Under the pieces are notes generated by a model, which worked only from the letters and a program-made list of their open reading frames with translations, did not search any database and had not been told where the DNA came from. From Chloroflexota bacterium (GTDB lineage: Bacteria > Chloroflexota > Anaerolineae > Anaerolineales > Villigracilaceae): a stretch of 64,000 nt of DNA. The DNA lies in the NCBI GenBank assembly GCA_026390015.1, contig JAPLGS010000083.1:1-64000 (forward strand), in the 5' to 3' direction. Positions 9,522 to 19,072 of this stretch are shown in pieces (positions within the stretch are counted from its first letter, which is position 1; each line of letters opens with the position of its first letter). The translations under genes were made by a program, and so were the position numbers.

Positions 9522-9592
9522 GTTTCACTCCAATAGTTTTTATGCAGTAAAGACTTAAATCGTTACTACGTTTTTTTCAAACACAAGCGCAA

Positions 9593-9625
9593 ATTATACT
9601 CCAAAATTCAGCGGGTGAATTTTGG
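9593..9625 (-). promoter_or_regulatory. Candidate promoter -10 (TATAAT, minus strand) with palindromic operator CCAAAATTCA-N5-TGAATTTTGG
   Basis: attata at 9593-9598 (TATAAT on minus) and a perfect 10-bp-arm palindrome at 9601-9625, about 70-100 bp upstream of the sat/cysC start. Confidence 0.5.
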
Positions 9626-9645
9626 AATTTTTTTCAGGGAAAAAT

Positions 9646-10677
9646 TTACAAAATTATTAATCGCCCCGTTTTTTGCGATACATGTACAGCTGAGATCAAC
9701 TTCATAACCCGCACACCATCCTCCAGCGTACATGCTGACTCCACTTCGCCGCGAACGACTGCTACAAAATGTTTCATTTGCTCGAGAAACATGACATTAC
9801 GCTCCCAATTTTCAGGAAGCGGATATGCTTCCCACTCGCCTCCAGCCTTGATCCCCATTCCTGTGGAAGTCGCCAGCGATTCGGGAGAAGAGCGATAAAT
9901 GCGCGTTGCGCCATCAGAGAGATCCCATTTCAAAGAACCTTTTGTTCCAATGATCTCAAAACGATGCGCGGGCGGCTGTTGATTAAAATCCAGATGCAGG
10001 TTGCCCAGCGCTCCACTTTCAAAACGTAAGCCGATCTCGGCCGTGTCTTCCACATCCACTTCAAGATCGCTTAACTTCGCCGTGAATCCCCACACTGATT
10101 CAACTTTTCCCACCAGCCACGGAAGATAATCCAGCGAGTGACATTGCGTCAGCACCACGCCGCCGCCCATGTCGGCGCGCGCCGCGTAGCCTTTGCGATA
10201 ATCCTCCCATGGATGCCAGGCGGGCAGGTATTCACCGAAATGCACATGCGCTGAAATGATCCGTCCGATCTCGCCGCCCGAAATCAATTGCTTGGCGCGC
10301 ATCAAGCCAGGATGAAAGCGGAATTGAAAAGCGACCAATACTTTCGATCCGCTTTTTTTCACAGCGGCTTCGAGTTTATCCAATCTTTCGGTTGAATTTG
10401 AAATTGGTTTTTCAAGCAAAATAGAGCAGCCCGCTTCGGCAGCAGGTATGGCGACATCCAAATGCATGGATGTTGGATTCCCCACGATGACAGCGTCAGG
10501 CTTATATTTATTTAGCGCTTCCTGCAAATCGGTTTCAACGGGAAATCCCGCGAGTTCATCATCAGACATGGTTGCTTTGCGCGTGCGATAGAGGATGATA
10601 TCTCTCTCTCCCAGTGCGATTAAATTTCGCATGTGACGGCGACCGATGGAACCGAGGCCTGCAATTAAATATTTCAT
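9646..10677 (-). CDS. Gfo/Idh/MocA-family oxidoreductase
   Basis: MKYLIAGLGSIGRRHMRNLIALGE; ILLEKPISNS. Confidence 0.9.
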   Translation of the reverse strand: MKYLIAGLGSIGRRHMRNLIALGERDIILYRTRKATMSDDELAGFPVETDLQEALNKYKPDAVIVGNPTSMHLDVAIPAAEAGCSILLEKPISNSTERLDKLEAAVKKSGSKVLVAFQFRFHPGLMRAKQLISGGEIGRIISAHVHFGEYLPAWHPWEDYRKGYAARADMGGGVVLTQCHSLDYLPWLVGKVESVWGFTAKLSDLEVDVEDTAEIGLRFESGALGNLHLDFNQQPPAHRFEIIGTKGSLKWDLSDGATRIYRSSPESLATSTGMGIKAGGEWEAYPLPENWERNVMFLEQMKHFVAVVRGEVESACTLEDGVRVMKLISAVHVSQKTGRLIIL

Positions 10678-10681
10678 GAAC

Positions 10682-11710
10682 TCACCAATTCAAATCTTTC
10701 TCGTACTTCCATTTGACCAACATCTCGCCCACAACTTCCTTGAAGATGGATTTGTCCATCTCTGTGAATAATCGCGACCAATTTCCAGCCTGTCCTTTTG
10801 GGAGGAAGGAAGCGATGCCTTCGTTTCTTTTGGCTTGCCATTCCTCATCGGGATTTGATTCCATTTCAGCTTTTATATTCTCAACTAAAAACGAATCCAC
10901 ATTTTTCACACCGAGAAAAATCCATAGTTTGCTCATTTCATCAAAAGGAGTTTGAAGCAGGTCTTCGTAACGCAAGCCGTAATAATTCCCGTCAAACAAT
11001 CTACGACCTTCGTCTTCGGTTTCCTGCAAATTCTTAACCCAACCTTTTGCCGCGCGGCGAATGAATGCTTCGTTAAATATTGAACGGCGGCCATCTGTAA
11101 ATGGAACAGAATCAACTTTCAGGTCAGCGATGATGCGTTTATCTTCGCGAGTCAGAAACTTGGATTCTTCCACAAAATTACGGAAGCGCTCAGAGATCAG
11201 CACATCGCGTCCATCACGGACGATGTACACAAGTTTTGCATCGGGATAAACGGCCTGCATATCGCGCACCGCCTGACCATGAATCGTGGACGAGGGGCTT
11301 TTATCGCCGACGATCATTTTCCCTTCGCGGGCGGCATCACGCTCAAGAATAAAATCAGCGGAAGCGCGCAGGACAAGCGGAGACAAATCAACTCCCTGAT
11401 TCCAACGGTTGGATTTACGCGTCAGCCACTCTTCAGCTTCGGGTGTGTTCACCAAAGATTTAAGAAGCGGCTGACGGGTGAAGAAGTGTGCTTGATAATT
11501 GCAATGCACTTCTGGATGCAAGCGTGCGAGGCGCATGAGCAGCGTCGTCCCTGAGCGGGCGTGGCCGAAAATGAAGAACTTCTCGCGAGGGAAGAACTGC
11601 TTGATTTCCGCAACTTCCTCAGGCGTGATATCAGGAATGGGATTGCGCTTATTCTTTTTGGGGTCGCCTTTGATGATGATGCGGGCGGCGGATTTGAATC
11701 GAGAAAACAT
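10682..11710 (-). CDS. Sulfotransferase-family protein
   Basis: FFIFGHARSGTTLLMRLARLHPEV and LVYIVRDGRDVLISERF. Confidence 0.85.
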   Translation of the reverse strand: MFSRFKSAARIIIKGDPKKNKRNPIPDITPEEVAEIKQFFPREKFFIFGHARSGTTLLMRLARLHPEVHCNYQAHFFTRQPLLKSLVNTPEAEEWLTRKSNRWNQGVDLSPLVLRASADFILERDAAREGKMIVGDKSPSSTIHGQAVRDMQAVYPDAKLVYIVRDGRDVLISERFRNFVEESKFLTREDKRIIADLKVDSVPFTDGRRSIFNEAFIRRAAKGWVKNLQETEDEGRRLFDGNYYGLRYEDLLQTPFDEMSKLWIFLGVKNVDSFLVENIKAEMESNPDEEWQAKRNEGIASFLPKGQAGNWSRLFTEMDKSIFKEVVGEMLVKWKYEKDLNW

Positions 11711-11836
11711 ATTTACAAAATCTCCAAATTATCTTGGGGAGAGAGCGCAGGAGCAGATGGCAAGTGTGATGGAAAAGTAATAGGAAAATATGGAATTTTT
11801 CCCTGCCATAACAATCCTATTGTTCTCAAGACCGAG

Positions 11837-12442
11837 CTAATGAAAATAAATCGTTTCTTTGGTGATCCAGATCGGAGGCGTTTTGCTTGGATCTGTTACA
11901 CATAAAATCATTGATCCCGTCCTCGCGACAGAAGGCGCTTTTCCAGTGATCCAGGCGTAACCCCAATAACAACCTGCAAGCACTGTTGCAACAGATTCAC
12001 TGGATATGCCCAAGGTATAACTATAAGTAACGCATTCTTTCTGGGTATTAGGCGTGGTCATTCCAAAAGACAAGTTAACGAAGCCGCCAGATTTATTTAC
12101 GAATTTTACTTTTACCAAGGCACCTTGGGGCTTCTCAGCAGGAATCTGATCACAAGGATCTTGTGTTGCAACGGCAGAATTATTAACCGAGGCAAAAGTA
12201 GCTGGAGGGAGCGTTGGGAGCAATGTGAATGTGGCCAACGGAGTCTCGCTGGGAGGTAGTGGTGTTAACGTAGATGTAGTTGTTGGCATTGCTGCCGCGG
12301 TTTGAGTGATAGAAAGCCATGCGTTTGCGATGGCAGTATTAGAAATTTCTGCGGCGCTCAAGGATTGCGTGGGGGCAGGTCCACAAGCGGATATAAGAGT
12401 GATGATGAATAAGGAAACGATGGTTAGGTATTTCTTTTTCAT
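11837..12442 (-). CDS. Putative lipoprotein with Thr/Pro-rich linker, unknown function
   Basis: Lipobox LISACGP; TTTSTLTPLPPSETPLATFTLLPTLPPAT linker. Confidence 0.6.
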   Translation of the reverse strand: MKKKYLTIVSLFIITLISACGPAPTQSLSAAEISNTAIANAWLSITQTAAAMPTTTSTLTPLPPSETPLATFTLLPTLPPATFASVNNSAVATQDPCDQIPAEKPQGALVKVKFVNKSGGFVNLSFGMTTPNTQKECVTYSYTLGISSESVATVLAGCYWGYAWITGKAPSVARTGSMILCVTDPSKTPPIWITKETIYFH

Positions 12443-12517
12443 TTTTTTCTCCGTGTACTTATTTTTACCACAAACGTTCGAAGTTTCGACAAATGCACTT
12501 GCAACCGTAATTTATAA

Positions 12518-13963
12518 TCAGGCTAGTGAATATAATATTCTTAAAATAAATTCCGCAGTTCGCCTGCCAGATGTTCCATCTGTAAATGTAATTTCGTCCT
12601 CTATAAATTTTCTGCGTTCAGGATAATCAAGGGATGGATTTTTCAGGTACGCATTCAACATGGAACGCAATTCTTTTTCAGTGGATGCCACACGTCCCGC
12701 CTTTGATTCGCGAAAACGTTTGTGCGTGGGCCAGTTGCCAATTTCCTTCAGTGATAACGAAAACTTCTTCGGCTTGTTCCATCCCCCAGGGACATCAATT
12801 GTCGCCGCGATCATCGGCGTATCGTGGACTGCGGTCTCGACCAGCATCGTCGAATAAACTGTCACCACTACATCAGAGTACGCCATCATGGACGACTTCT
12901 CGTCCATGTCTTCGCCGCCGTAATAGCCGAGTGACCCGCCCAACGCCACAGGCTGAACAACATGCACATGCGGATATTTTTTCTCCAACTCGAAAACTTG
13001 CGCGCGCTCATCTGCAAAAATTTTCGGCTTATCTTGAAAGTGACTTGGGTGCAAGCGGATCAACAACTGCGAAGGCTCTGCCAGTGAATCAGATGAAATC
13101 AAATTCGCCAGTGCTTCGATATTTGGATAGTTCGGCGCGAAGTGGACAAAACTGCTGGCGTACGAGATCAACTTGCGCTGAGGGTCGAGTCTGTGCAGTT
13201 TGAAATATTCGTCACGCGGCATGAGCCATTGCTTGCGGAAATATCCGTCATACGAGGGAATGCCGCCCACATGCACATGCTCGGGATTCCAATCCGAGCC
13301 TTTGACGAGTTCCTCTTTTTGCAACTCAGACCAACAGGTCGCCCACTGCACATCCGCACCGCTTACATTATATGAAGAAGAATTGTCCCAGCCGACAATG
13401 ACGGTCATATTAGAGATCCCTCGTCGGGCAGATTCACGCAAGAGGTATCGGTCCATGCGCCAGCCTGGAGTCGAAGCGATGACCATGTCAGGTTGATACT
13501 TTTCAAATAGATCAGTGTAAAGGTCAGGGGTGAAGTGGTTTTGCATCCGCACCAAAAGTTTGCGGGCGGAGGAAAAATTCCGCAGGAGCAGAATCATCAG
13601 CGCGGAGGGAATCCAAATGCCCAAGCGGAATTTCCAGCCGTTCTCAGCCCACACTTCCCAAATGTGACTGTCCATGGCTTCGGTGTTGATGCGGCGCGAG
13701 CCGCCGACGCGGCGTAAATAAATGAGCAGAGATTGCAGGCGCGGGCTGACTTTTTTTGCGTAATCATTTGCCTGCTTCAATCGCAAGCCCTCAAAGGTGA
13801 GTCCGGGGCGCGCAAAACGCTGGGCGATTTTTTCTTTGGTGTCGTCATCGGTAAGTACGACGACCTCGACACCCGCAGCAAGCAGAGTCGAAACGACGTC
13901 GCTTTGCAGGAAGTAGATGATTGCCATGCCGTGGTCGGCGGAGATGAAGATGCGTTTGGTCAT
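12518..13963 (-). CDS. Surface polysaccharide biosynthesis protein (capsule synthesis/CDP-glycerol transferase-like)
   Basis: 481-aa ORF; VVTVYSTMLVETAVHDTPMIAATID motif. Confidence 0.55.
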   Translation of the reverse strand: MTKRIFISADHGMAIIYFLQSDVVSTLLAAGVEVVVLTDDDTKEKIAQRFARPGLTFEGLRLKQANDYAKKVSPRLQSLLIYLRRVGGSRRINTEAMDSHIWEVWAENGWKFRLGIWIPSALMILLLRNFSSARKLLVRMQNHFTPDLYTDLFEKYQPDMVIASTPGWRMDRYLLRESARRGISNMTVIVGWDNSSSYNVSGADVQWATCWSELQKEELVKGSDWNPEHVHVGGIPSYDGYFRKQWLMPRDEYFKLHRLDPQRKLISYASSFVHFAPNYPNIEALANLISSDSLAEPSQLLIRLHPSHFQDKPKIFADERAQVFELEKKYPHVHVVQPVALGGSLGYYGGEDMDEKSSMMAYSDVVVTVYSTMLVETAVHDTPMIAATIDVPGGWNKPKKFSLSLKEIGNWPTHKRFRESKAGRVASTEKELRSMLNAYLKNPSLDYPERRKFIEDEITFTDGTSGRRTAEFILRILYSLA

Positions 13964-13972
13964 GAGTCTTTT

Positions 13973-14824
13973 TTATGGCTTTCTCAAAACCAAGTGATAC
14001 CCAATCGCAGCGGGATTTTTGGCGGCTTTGGGTGATTTGGCAAATCCACTACCAATCAACGGATTCATCAAAGAGATTAAACATTCGATCAAGATCAACA
14101 GTCCGCGCCCAAGCCAGCGTGAAAGGTGCGAAAGTTTTGGCAGAACCCAAAAGCGCAGGTTACGAGTCGCTTCACCGAGGAAGAAAATCGGGTCGTAATA
14201 ACCTTCGAGCATGGCAATCTCAAAGCCATGTTGCTTTGCCATTTTTTCGAGCGAGTAATGAGTGTAGCGTTGAAAGTCAAACGGAGCCTGATGCACCTTG
14301 ATCATGAACGGCACGGCGATCACCAGCGAACCACCGGGCTTTAGCAGGTAAAAAAGCGCATCAAGCAATTCATGGAAATGATAAACATGCTCCAGCACAT
14401 TCATCAGCACCAGCATATCAAATGTATTTTCTTTGAAGGGGATGCATTCGCCAAAGTCGCACGCCAGGTCAACTTCAGGATATGCGACAACATCCACCGA
14501 GAGATATTTCCTTCCCGAGAAGATTTGAGCGAAATCTCCATGCCCTGCGCCGACATCAAGAATCAACGCATCTTTATGCTGATCCTCGACCTGCTCCTGC
14601 AAAAATTTCCAATTTGCCTGCCTCCAGGGAGTTCCCTGCTCCGGTCCGCGCTCGACACGCTCATAGACATGAGCCGTCTCCGGCATGGGAGTGAAGACCA
14701 GCTTGCCTTCATGAATGCGGACTTCGCGTCCGTCATCGGCACAGCGCCAGAGATTTTGTTCTTTGATCGAAAAAGGTTCTTTACAATCGGGGCAGACGAT
14801 CAGGGATAACAGCAATTCATTCAT
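13973..14824 (-). CDS. Class I SAM-dependent methyltransferase with Trm112-like N-terminus
   Basis: LIVCPDCKEPF then ALILDVGAGHGDFAQIF and LVLMNVLEHVYHFHELLD. Confidence 0.8.
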   Translation of the reverse strand: MNELLLSLIVCPDCKEPFSIKEQNLWRCADDGREVRIHEGKLVFTPMPETAHVYERVERGPEQGTPWRQANWKFLQEQVEDQHKDALILDVGAGHGDFAQIFSGRKYLSVDVVAYPEVDLACDFGECIPFKENTFDMLVLMNVLEHVYHFHELLDALFYLLKPGGSLVIAVPFMIKVHQAPFDFQRYTHYSLEKMAKQHGFEIAMLEGYYDPIFFLGEATRNLRFWVLPKLSHLSRWLGRGLLILIECLISLMNPLIGSGFAKSPKAAKNPAAIGYHLVLRKP

Positions 14825-14830
14825 GCGTAC

Positions 14831-15769
14831 CTATTTATAGTAGATGTTGAAGATGGCGTTGTACAAGGCCAGCAACGGTTTCTTGAGGAAAGGCAGTTCC
14901 CAAAATCGTTTTGAGGGGGAATCCTGTTTGGGCGGCGAACCCGCTTTGAGCATGGAAGGAAGCGTGTTGCTCATATTCTGGGCGTAGCGCTCCACAGGCA
15001 TTAATCGCAGGTAACCAGCCGCATCCATACGCTCATCCAGTTGCCGCACCTGACCCATTGGCTTATCCATCTCAAAAGGCAGGAACTGCGCCAGCACGGA
15101 TTTATACGCGGCGAATTGCCAGTGACTCGCGCCAAGATAAGCGGGAAGATTTTTATACGTGACGTAATAGTCGGTTGTTTCGCTGTATATTTTTTTCAAT
15201 TCTTCATCTGAAAAACCAAGCGTGGTTGAAAATTCATAAAACCATTCATAAGGCAAAATATCTCCTTGTTTTAATTCGGCATCTTTTCTTGCCCATGCAA
15301 CAGAGCTTTGTAAATATTTTTCTGGTGTACGAAACGGACGCGCGGTCACCATGCCGACATTCGGGAAGGTTTCGAGAATTTCCACAGAACGTGAAAGCCA
15401 TTTCGGAGAAAATAATACATCCGCATCAGTATAGGCAATGATCTCGCCAGGCGCGCCTGTCAGCATCACATTCCACGCGCCGCCCTTGCCCATATTTTTT
15501 TCAGAAAGAATCAAATATTGAATTCGCCCTTCCTCTTTTTCTTTGACAAGAAAATCTCGCACTTCGGGGCATGAGCCGTTATCGAAAACCATCAAGTCGA
15601 ATGGCAGACCCGCATCCCTGCGCATGGACTCAAGGCTGATCTTTAACACATCTAAAGTCTCAGCATAAAATCCACTTAAGAATGGAATGTAATTGAGCAA
15701 CGCAACCGTGATCCGCTCTGCGCGGGCTACATCTTTGACGAACTTGGCGGGGTTTTGGCCTTTTCTCAT
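14831..15769 (-). CDS. Glycosyltransferase family 2 protein
   Basis: DLMVFDNGSCPEVRDFL; AYTDADVLFSPKW. Confidence 0.82.
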   Translation of the reverse strand: MRKGQNPAKFVKDVARAERITVALLNYIPFLSGFYAETLDVLKISLESMRRDAGLPFDLMVFDNGSCPEVRDFLVKEKEEGRIQYLILSEKNMGKGGAWNVMLTGAPGEIIAYTDADVLFSPKWLSRSVEILETFPNVGMVTARPFRTPEKYLQSSVAWARKDAELKQGDILPYEWFYEFSTTLGFSDEELKKIYSETTDYYVTYKNLPAYLGASHWQFAAYKSVLAQFLPFEMDKPMGQVRQLDERMDAAGYLRLMPVERYAQNMSNTLPSMLKAGSPPKQDSPSKRFWELPFLKKPLLALYNAIFNIYYK

Positions 15770-15780
15770 GTATCACTATA

Positions 15781-15913
15781 CTCCGTTGGTTGAGTAGGGT
15801 CGAGCGATAGCGAGACCCATATCGAAACCAACATGTAATTTAAAAATTTCAGATTTGCCAGTAATTGCTGGTTTCGATACGGCGGACAAGCACCGCCTAC
15901 TCAACCAGCAGAG
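15781..15913. repeat. Long imperfect inverted repeat (GGTTGAGTAGG...CCTACTCAACC)
   Basis: Outer arms ctccgttggttgagtagg / cctactcaaccagcagag; inner arms tatcgaaaccaac / gctggtttcgata. Confidence 0.85.
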
Positions 15914-15921
15914 TGTATCAA

Positions 15922-16827
15922 TTATTTGAACAACTTTTTAAATCGTTTCTTCCATCGTTTTGGACGCGCAATATTTTCAACCATCTTCTCAGGTAGAAAA
16001 AAAATTATGGAACGCAGAAACAACTCAAAGCTGCGTGTGAAGCGCTGCGAAGTCATCTGCGGGCGGATAAGTTTACCATCCGCAAGTTGATGTGTTGAAT
16101 CCAGAATTGTGTAGCGGATGTTGGCCTGTCCGCCCGCGAGACGAATATTCTCATTCGTATCGGGATGTTCGTAATGTGATTTGCCGCCAGGCAAGTGGCT
16201 ATAGTCATGGTTCTGGTGTACGATCATCACCGACGGCGTGCAATCAATGACAGACCATTTTTCACTGCGCGCCTTGTAGATCATCCAATTGTCCCAGCCT
16301 GCTCTGCCAATAATGAAATCAGGAATATCCTGATAACAGTTTTTTGGGAAAAGGAAAAAATCGCTTCCAGCGGGACGGTGAAGGTTATTTTGACTGTGGA
16401 CAGTGGACCGTAGATGGTTTTGCCATTCTGCGGTGAAATCAATCGGGGATGTAATGTTATAGTCCCAACGCTGACTCAGTATCACAAATTTATCTTTCAG
16501 CTTCACAACTTGTTTCGCCGCCTCAACCAAATCAGGCAAGAGGATCATATCCGCGTTGATGATGCAGAGAAATTCACTATTACTATTTTCGCGCGCCAAC
16601 TGAAACATGGACGAGATCAACGGTGTGCCTGATTCATTACTCGCCACATTTGGCAAATGCTTCACACCGAGTTCACGCGCAGCTTTGGCAAGACCATCCT
16701 CTTCGCCAAGCAAAACGACTTCGACATCAGGGAGCAGAGTCCACGAACGGATCGCGTTGCGCTGGATCATCGCAATGTGTGGATTGGTAAAAGGTTTGGG
16801 GGCAGAGAAAAGAGTAAGGAAAGTCAT
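15922..16827 (-). CDS. Putative glycosyltransferase
   Basis: SEFLCIINADMILLPDLVEAAKQV; GRAGWDNWMIYKA. Confidence 0.6.
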   Translation of the reverse strand: MTFLTLFSAPKPFTNPHIAMIQRNAIRSWTLLPDVEVVLLGEEDGLAKAARELGVKHLPNVASNESGTPLISSMFQLARENSNSEFLCIINADMILLPDLVEAAKQVVKLKDKFVILSQRWDYNITSPIDFTAEWQNHLRSTVHSQNNLHRPAGSDFFLFPKNCYQDIPDFIIGRAGWDNWMIYKARSEKWSVIDCTPSVMIVHQNHDYSHLPGGKSHYEHPDTNENIRLAGGQANIRYTILDSTHQLADGKLIRPQMTSQRFTRSFELFLRSIIFFLPEKMVENIARPKRWKKRFKKLFK

Positions 16828-16833
16828 CAGTGA

Positions 16834-17655
16834 TCAGTTGCCAGCAGCTCTTTCGTCAACATCTTTGAAAGTTTTATGCTGAACACCCGCATTGATTTCC
16901 ATTAATTGAGGTTCATCGTGGACTAGATCCAAAACTTCCTTCCAGGTGAAATCATCACGACCAGCGAAGCGGGAATAAACTTCGCGCATGAATTCCAGAT
17001 CCTCGGGCGTGTCCACCGTCCAACGGTAATCGCCGAAGTCGGTGATGTGCTGGAGGATAGCAATATTGAATCCGCGCGGGGAAAGGCCAGTTTGCATTGA
17101 TTGGTTTTCAGTGATCAGTTTTACGCCTTCATAAAAGAACGGCATAACATGCTCACGGTGCTGAGGTTCCTTTGCTTCTTTCCACGCCTTTTTCAAGACT
17201 TTAAAGGTACAAGCTTCAACATCCAAACCAATCGGATACGTTCGCGTCCGTGGGGGCGGAAGCCGATTCGCCGCGAAATCCACTGATGACTGATCACTGC
17301 TTATTGCTTTTACTACATTGTCGATCAATTCAGGATCAATGACGGGACAATCCGCGGTGATGCGGACGACAACATCCGCTTTGGCTTGTGACGCAGTTTG
17401 ATAATAACGGTCTAGCACATCGAACAGACTGCCGCGTGTGAAGGGAATTCCGCTAAAGTCGCAGTATTCCGCCACGGGGTCGTCGGATGTGTCTGTCGTT
17501 GTGGCAAAGATGACTTCGTCCAGAGTCTGCGCTCGCGAGGTGCGTGTGTAGACGCGAGTCAACATTGGTTGACCTGAAATATCTGCGAGAATTTTCCCAG
17601 GCAGACGGGATGAGGACATGCGTCCTTGAATGATGGCTACTACTTTTGGTTTCAT
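16834..17655 (-). CDS. Cytidylyltransferase-family glycan biosynthesis protein (SpsF-like)
   Basis: VVAIIQGRMSSSRLPGKILADISGQPML; VVVRITADCPVIDPELID. Confidence 0.85.
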   Translation of the reverse strand: MKPKVVAIIQGRMSSSRLPGKILADISGQPMLTRVYTRTSRAQTLDEVIFATTTDTSDDPVAEYCDFSGIPFTRGSLFDVLDRYYQTASQAKADVVVRITADCPVIDPELIDNVVKAISSDQSSVDFAANRLPPPRTRTYPIGLDVEACTFKVLKKAWKEAKEPQHREHVMPFFYEGVKLITENQSMQTGLSPRGFNIAILQHITDFGDYRWTVDTPEDLEFMREVYSRFAGRDDFTWKEVLDLVHDEPQLMEINAGVQHKTFKDVDERAAGN

Positions 17656-17684
17656 ATATTGTTGGGGCGGATCGCGATCTGCCC

Positions 17685-19007
17685 TTACACGTTTTGCGCC
17701 TCAGACGGAATCGACTCAGCGGTGACAAAACCCTTTGCACGGAATTTCTCGATATAGTTGCGCACCATCCAATAATCGAGGCCAACCTGTTCAGCGATCT
17801 CGAAGACGGACAGCTCGCCTTCGAAGCGCATCATGATCTTTTCAATGGCGCGGTTGAGCGCCCAATTCTCGCGCCAATCGACCCACAGGCCATTTCCGCT
17901 CAGGAAAACCGGCCCACGGAAAGTGCGCTTCGGAATGTAGTTGCTCGCATAGATCCGGATGATCTGTTCCGCAGTTTCCGCCGCCCCGACCAGCATGTCT
18001 TCGTGGATGATATCGAGGTTGTCATCGCTGGTGTGATACTCGTCATACGGCCAGCGGTTGATCGAGATGCACGGCACGTTGACTCCAGGCCCGTTGATGA
18101 CGCGCTCATCGTTGGCGGGAGCCGCGGCGAAATCACGTTCATCGTGAGCCACATTGCGTAAAAGGTAATTGGTAATTTTATCGAGCAGATGCGTATGCTG
18201 ACGTGTGTGATGCCAGGCGATCTTGTTCTTGTTGCCAGTCATTTCCATGAAGATGCCGCCGCGCATGTTTTGAATAATATCTTCGTTGTGTGAAAGATAC
18301 ACAATCGTACCGATGGTCTCAGGCCCAAACCAAAAGCGGACACTCATCGAGCCAGCTGGCAGAGGTTTTTCAGCGAGGCGCCGCGCCAACTCAATAGCGC
18401 TGACCACACCCGCGCCATCGTCATTGGCTTGCATGGGGTGACAAGTATGCGCCTGAACAATGATCTCGCCTGCGCCACTCGGTCCGCCCTCGGGGTGGAT
18501 AACGGCAGTCGCCATTTTGAATCCCTGTTTAGGGTCGGAGATAAATTCAGATTTGATAACAGCTCGATATTTTTTATCGCGCGGAAGTTTATCGAATACA
18601 TTCTTCGGTAAGCAGAATCCCCAATCGCGATCATAATATTTGAACACCCACGGAATGGCATGCGGACGTTTCTCGTTGAAATGTAAATGTGGCTGGAGAT
18701 CTTCGAACGAAAGAGTCGCATCGACCGGCAGAGAATACGAAACGATATACAGCGGATTATTCTTGAAATCCACAATTCTTTCGCCGCCTTCGATCTCCAA
18801 ATAGGCCTCCTGCACCACATATCGTTCAGGCACTTGCCACGTCCACGCCTTTTCAAGCGGAGCATACGTCTCGATAGTGTAGTTGGAGGAATCCGGCATG
18901 TACGAGCCAATGATCTCCAACGTCTTATCGTGATCATCAGACGCCAGCGTCCGATGCAGCGGGAAAAATTCTGCCAATACAGATTTCAACGATGTATAAG
19001 ATTTCAT
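17685..19007 (-). CDS. DUF4910/aminopeptidase-fold protein with C-terminal winged-helix-like segment
   Basis: IIVQAHTCHPMQANDDGAGVVSAIELARRL; DEYHTSDDNLDII; C-terminal LSVFEIAEQVGLDYWMVRNYIEKFRAKG. Confidence 0.75.
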   Translation of the reverse strand: MKSYTSLKSVLAEFFPLHRTLASDDHDKTLEIIGSYMPDSSNYTIETYAPLEKAWTWQVPERYVVQEAYLEIEGGERIVDFKNNPLYIVSYSLPVDATLSFEDLQPHLHFNEKRPHAIPWVFKYYDRDWGFCLPKNVFDKLPRDKKYRAVIKSEFISDPKQGFKMATAVIHPEGGPSGAGEIIVQAHTCHPMQANDDGAGVVSAIELARRLAEKPLPAGSMSVRFWFGPETIGTIVYLSHNEDIIQNMRGGIFMEMTGNKNKIAWHHTRQHTHLLDKITNYLLRNVAHDERDFAAAPANDERVINGPGVNVPCISINRWPYDEYHTSDDNLDIIHEDMLVGAAETAEQIIRIYASNYIPKRTFRGPVFLSGNGLWVDWRENWALNRAIEKIMMRFEGELSVFEIAEQVGLDYWMVRNYIEKFRAKGFVTAESIPSEAQNV

Positions 19008-19052
19008 ACTTGTTTCCTTATCTACATGTTGGCTGCTCGACCAACAAATTAT

Positions 19053-19070
19053 GATTTACCAATTACCAAT
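19053..19070. repeat. TAATTGGTAATT-family repeat, partial copy
   Basis: gatttaccaattaccaat between genes. Confidence 0.5.
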
Positions 19071-19072
19071 CT

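Noticed and set aside
18161-18180. ggtaattggtaatttt inside the DUF4910 gene as another TAATTGG repeat copy
   Set aside because: Short match explained by coding sequence DKITNYLL; insufficient to call an element.
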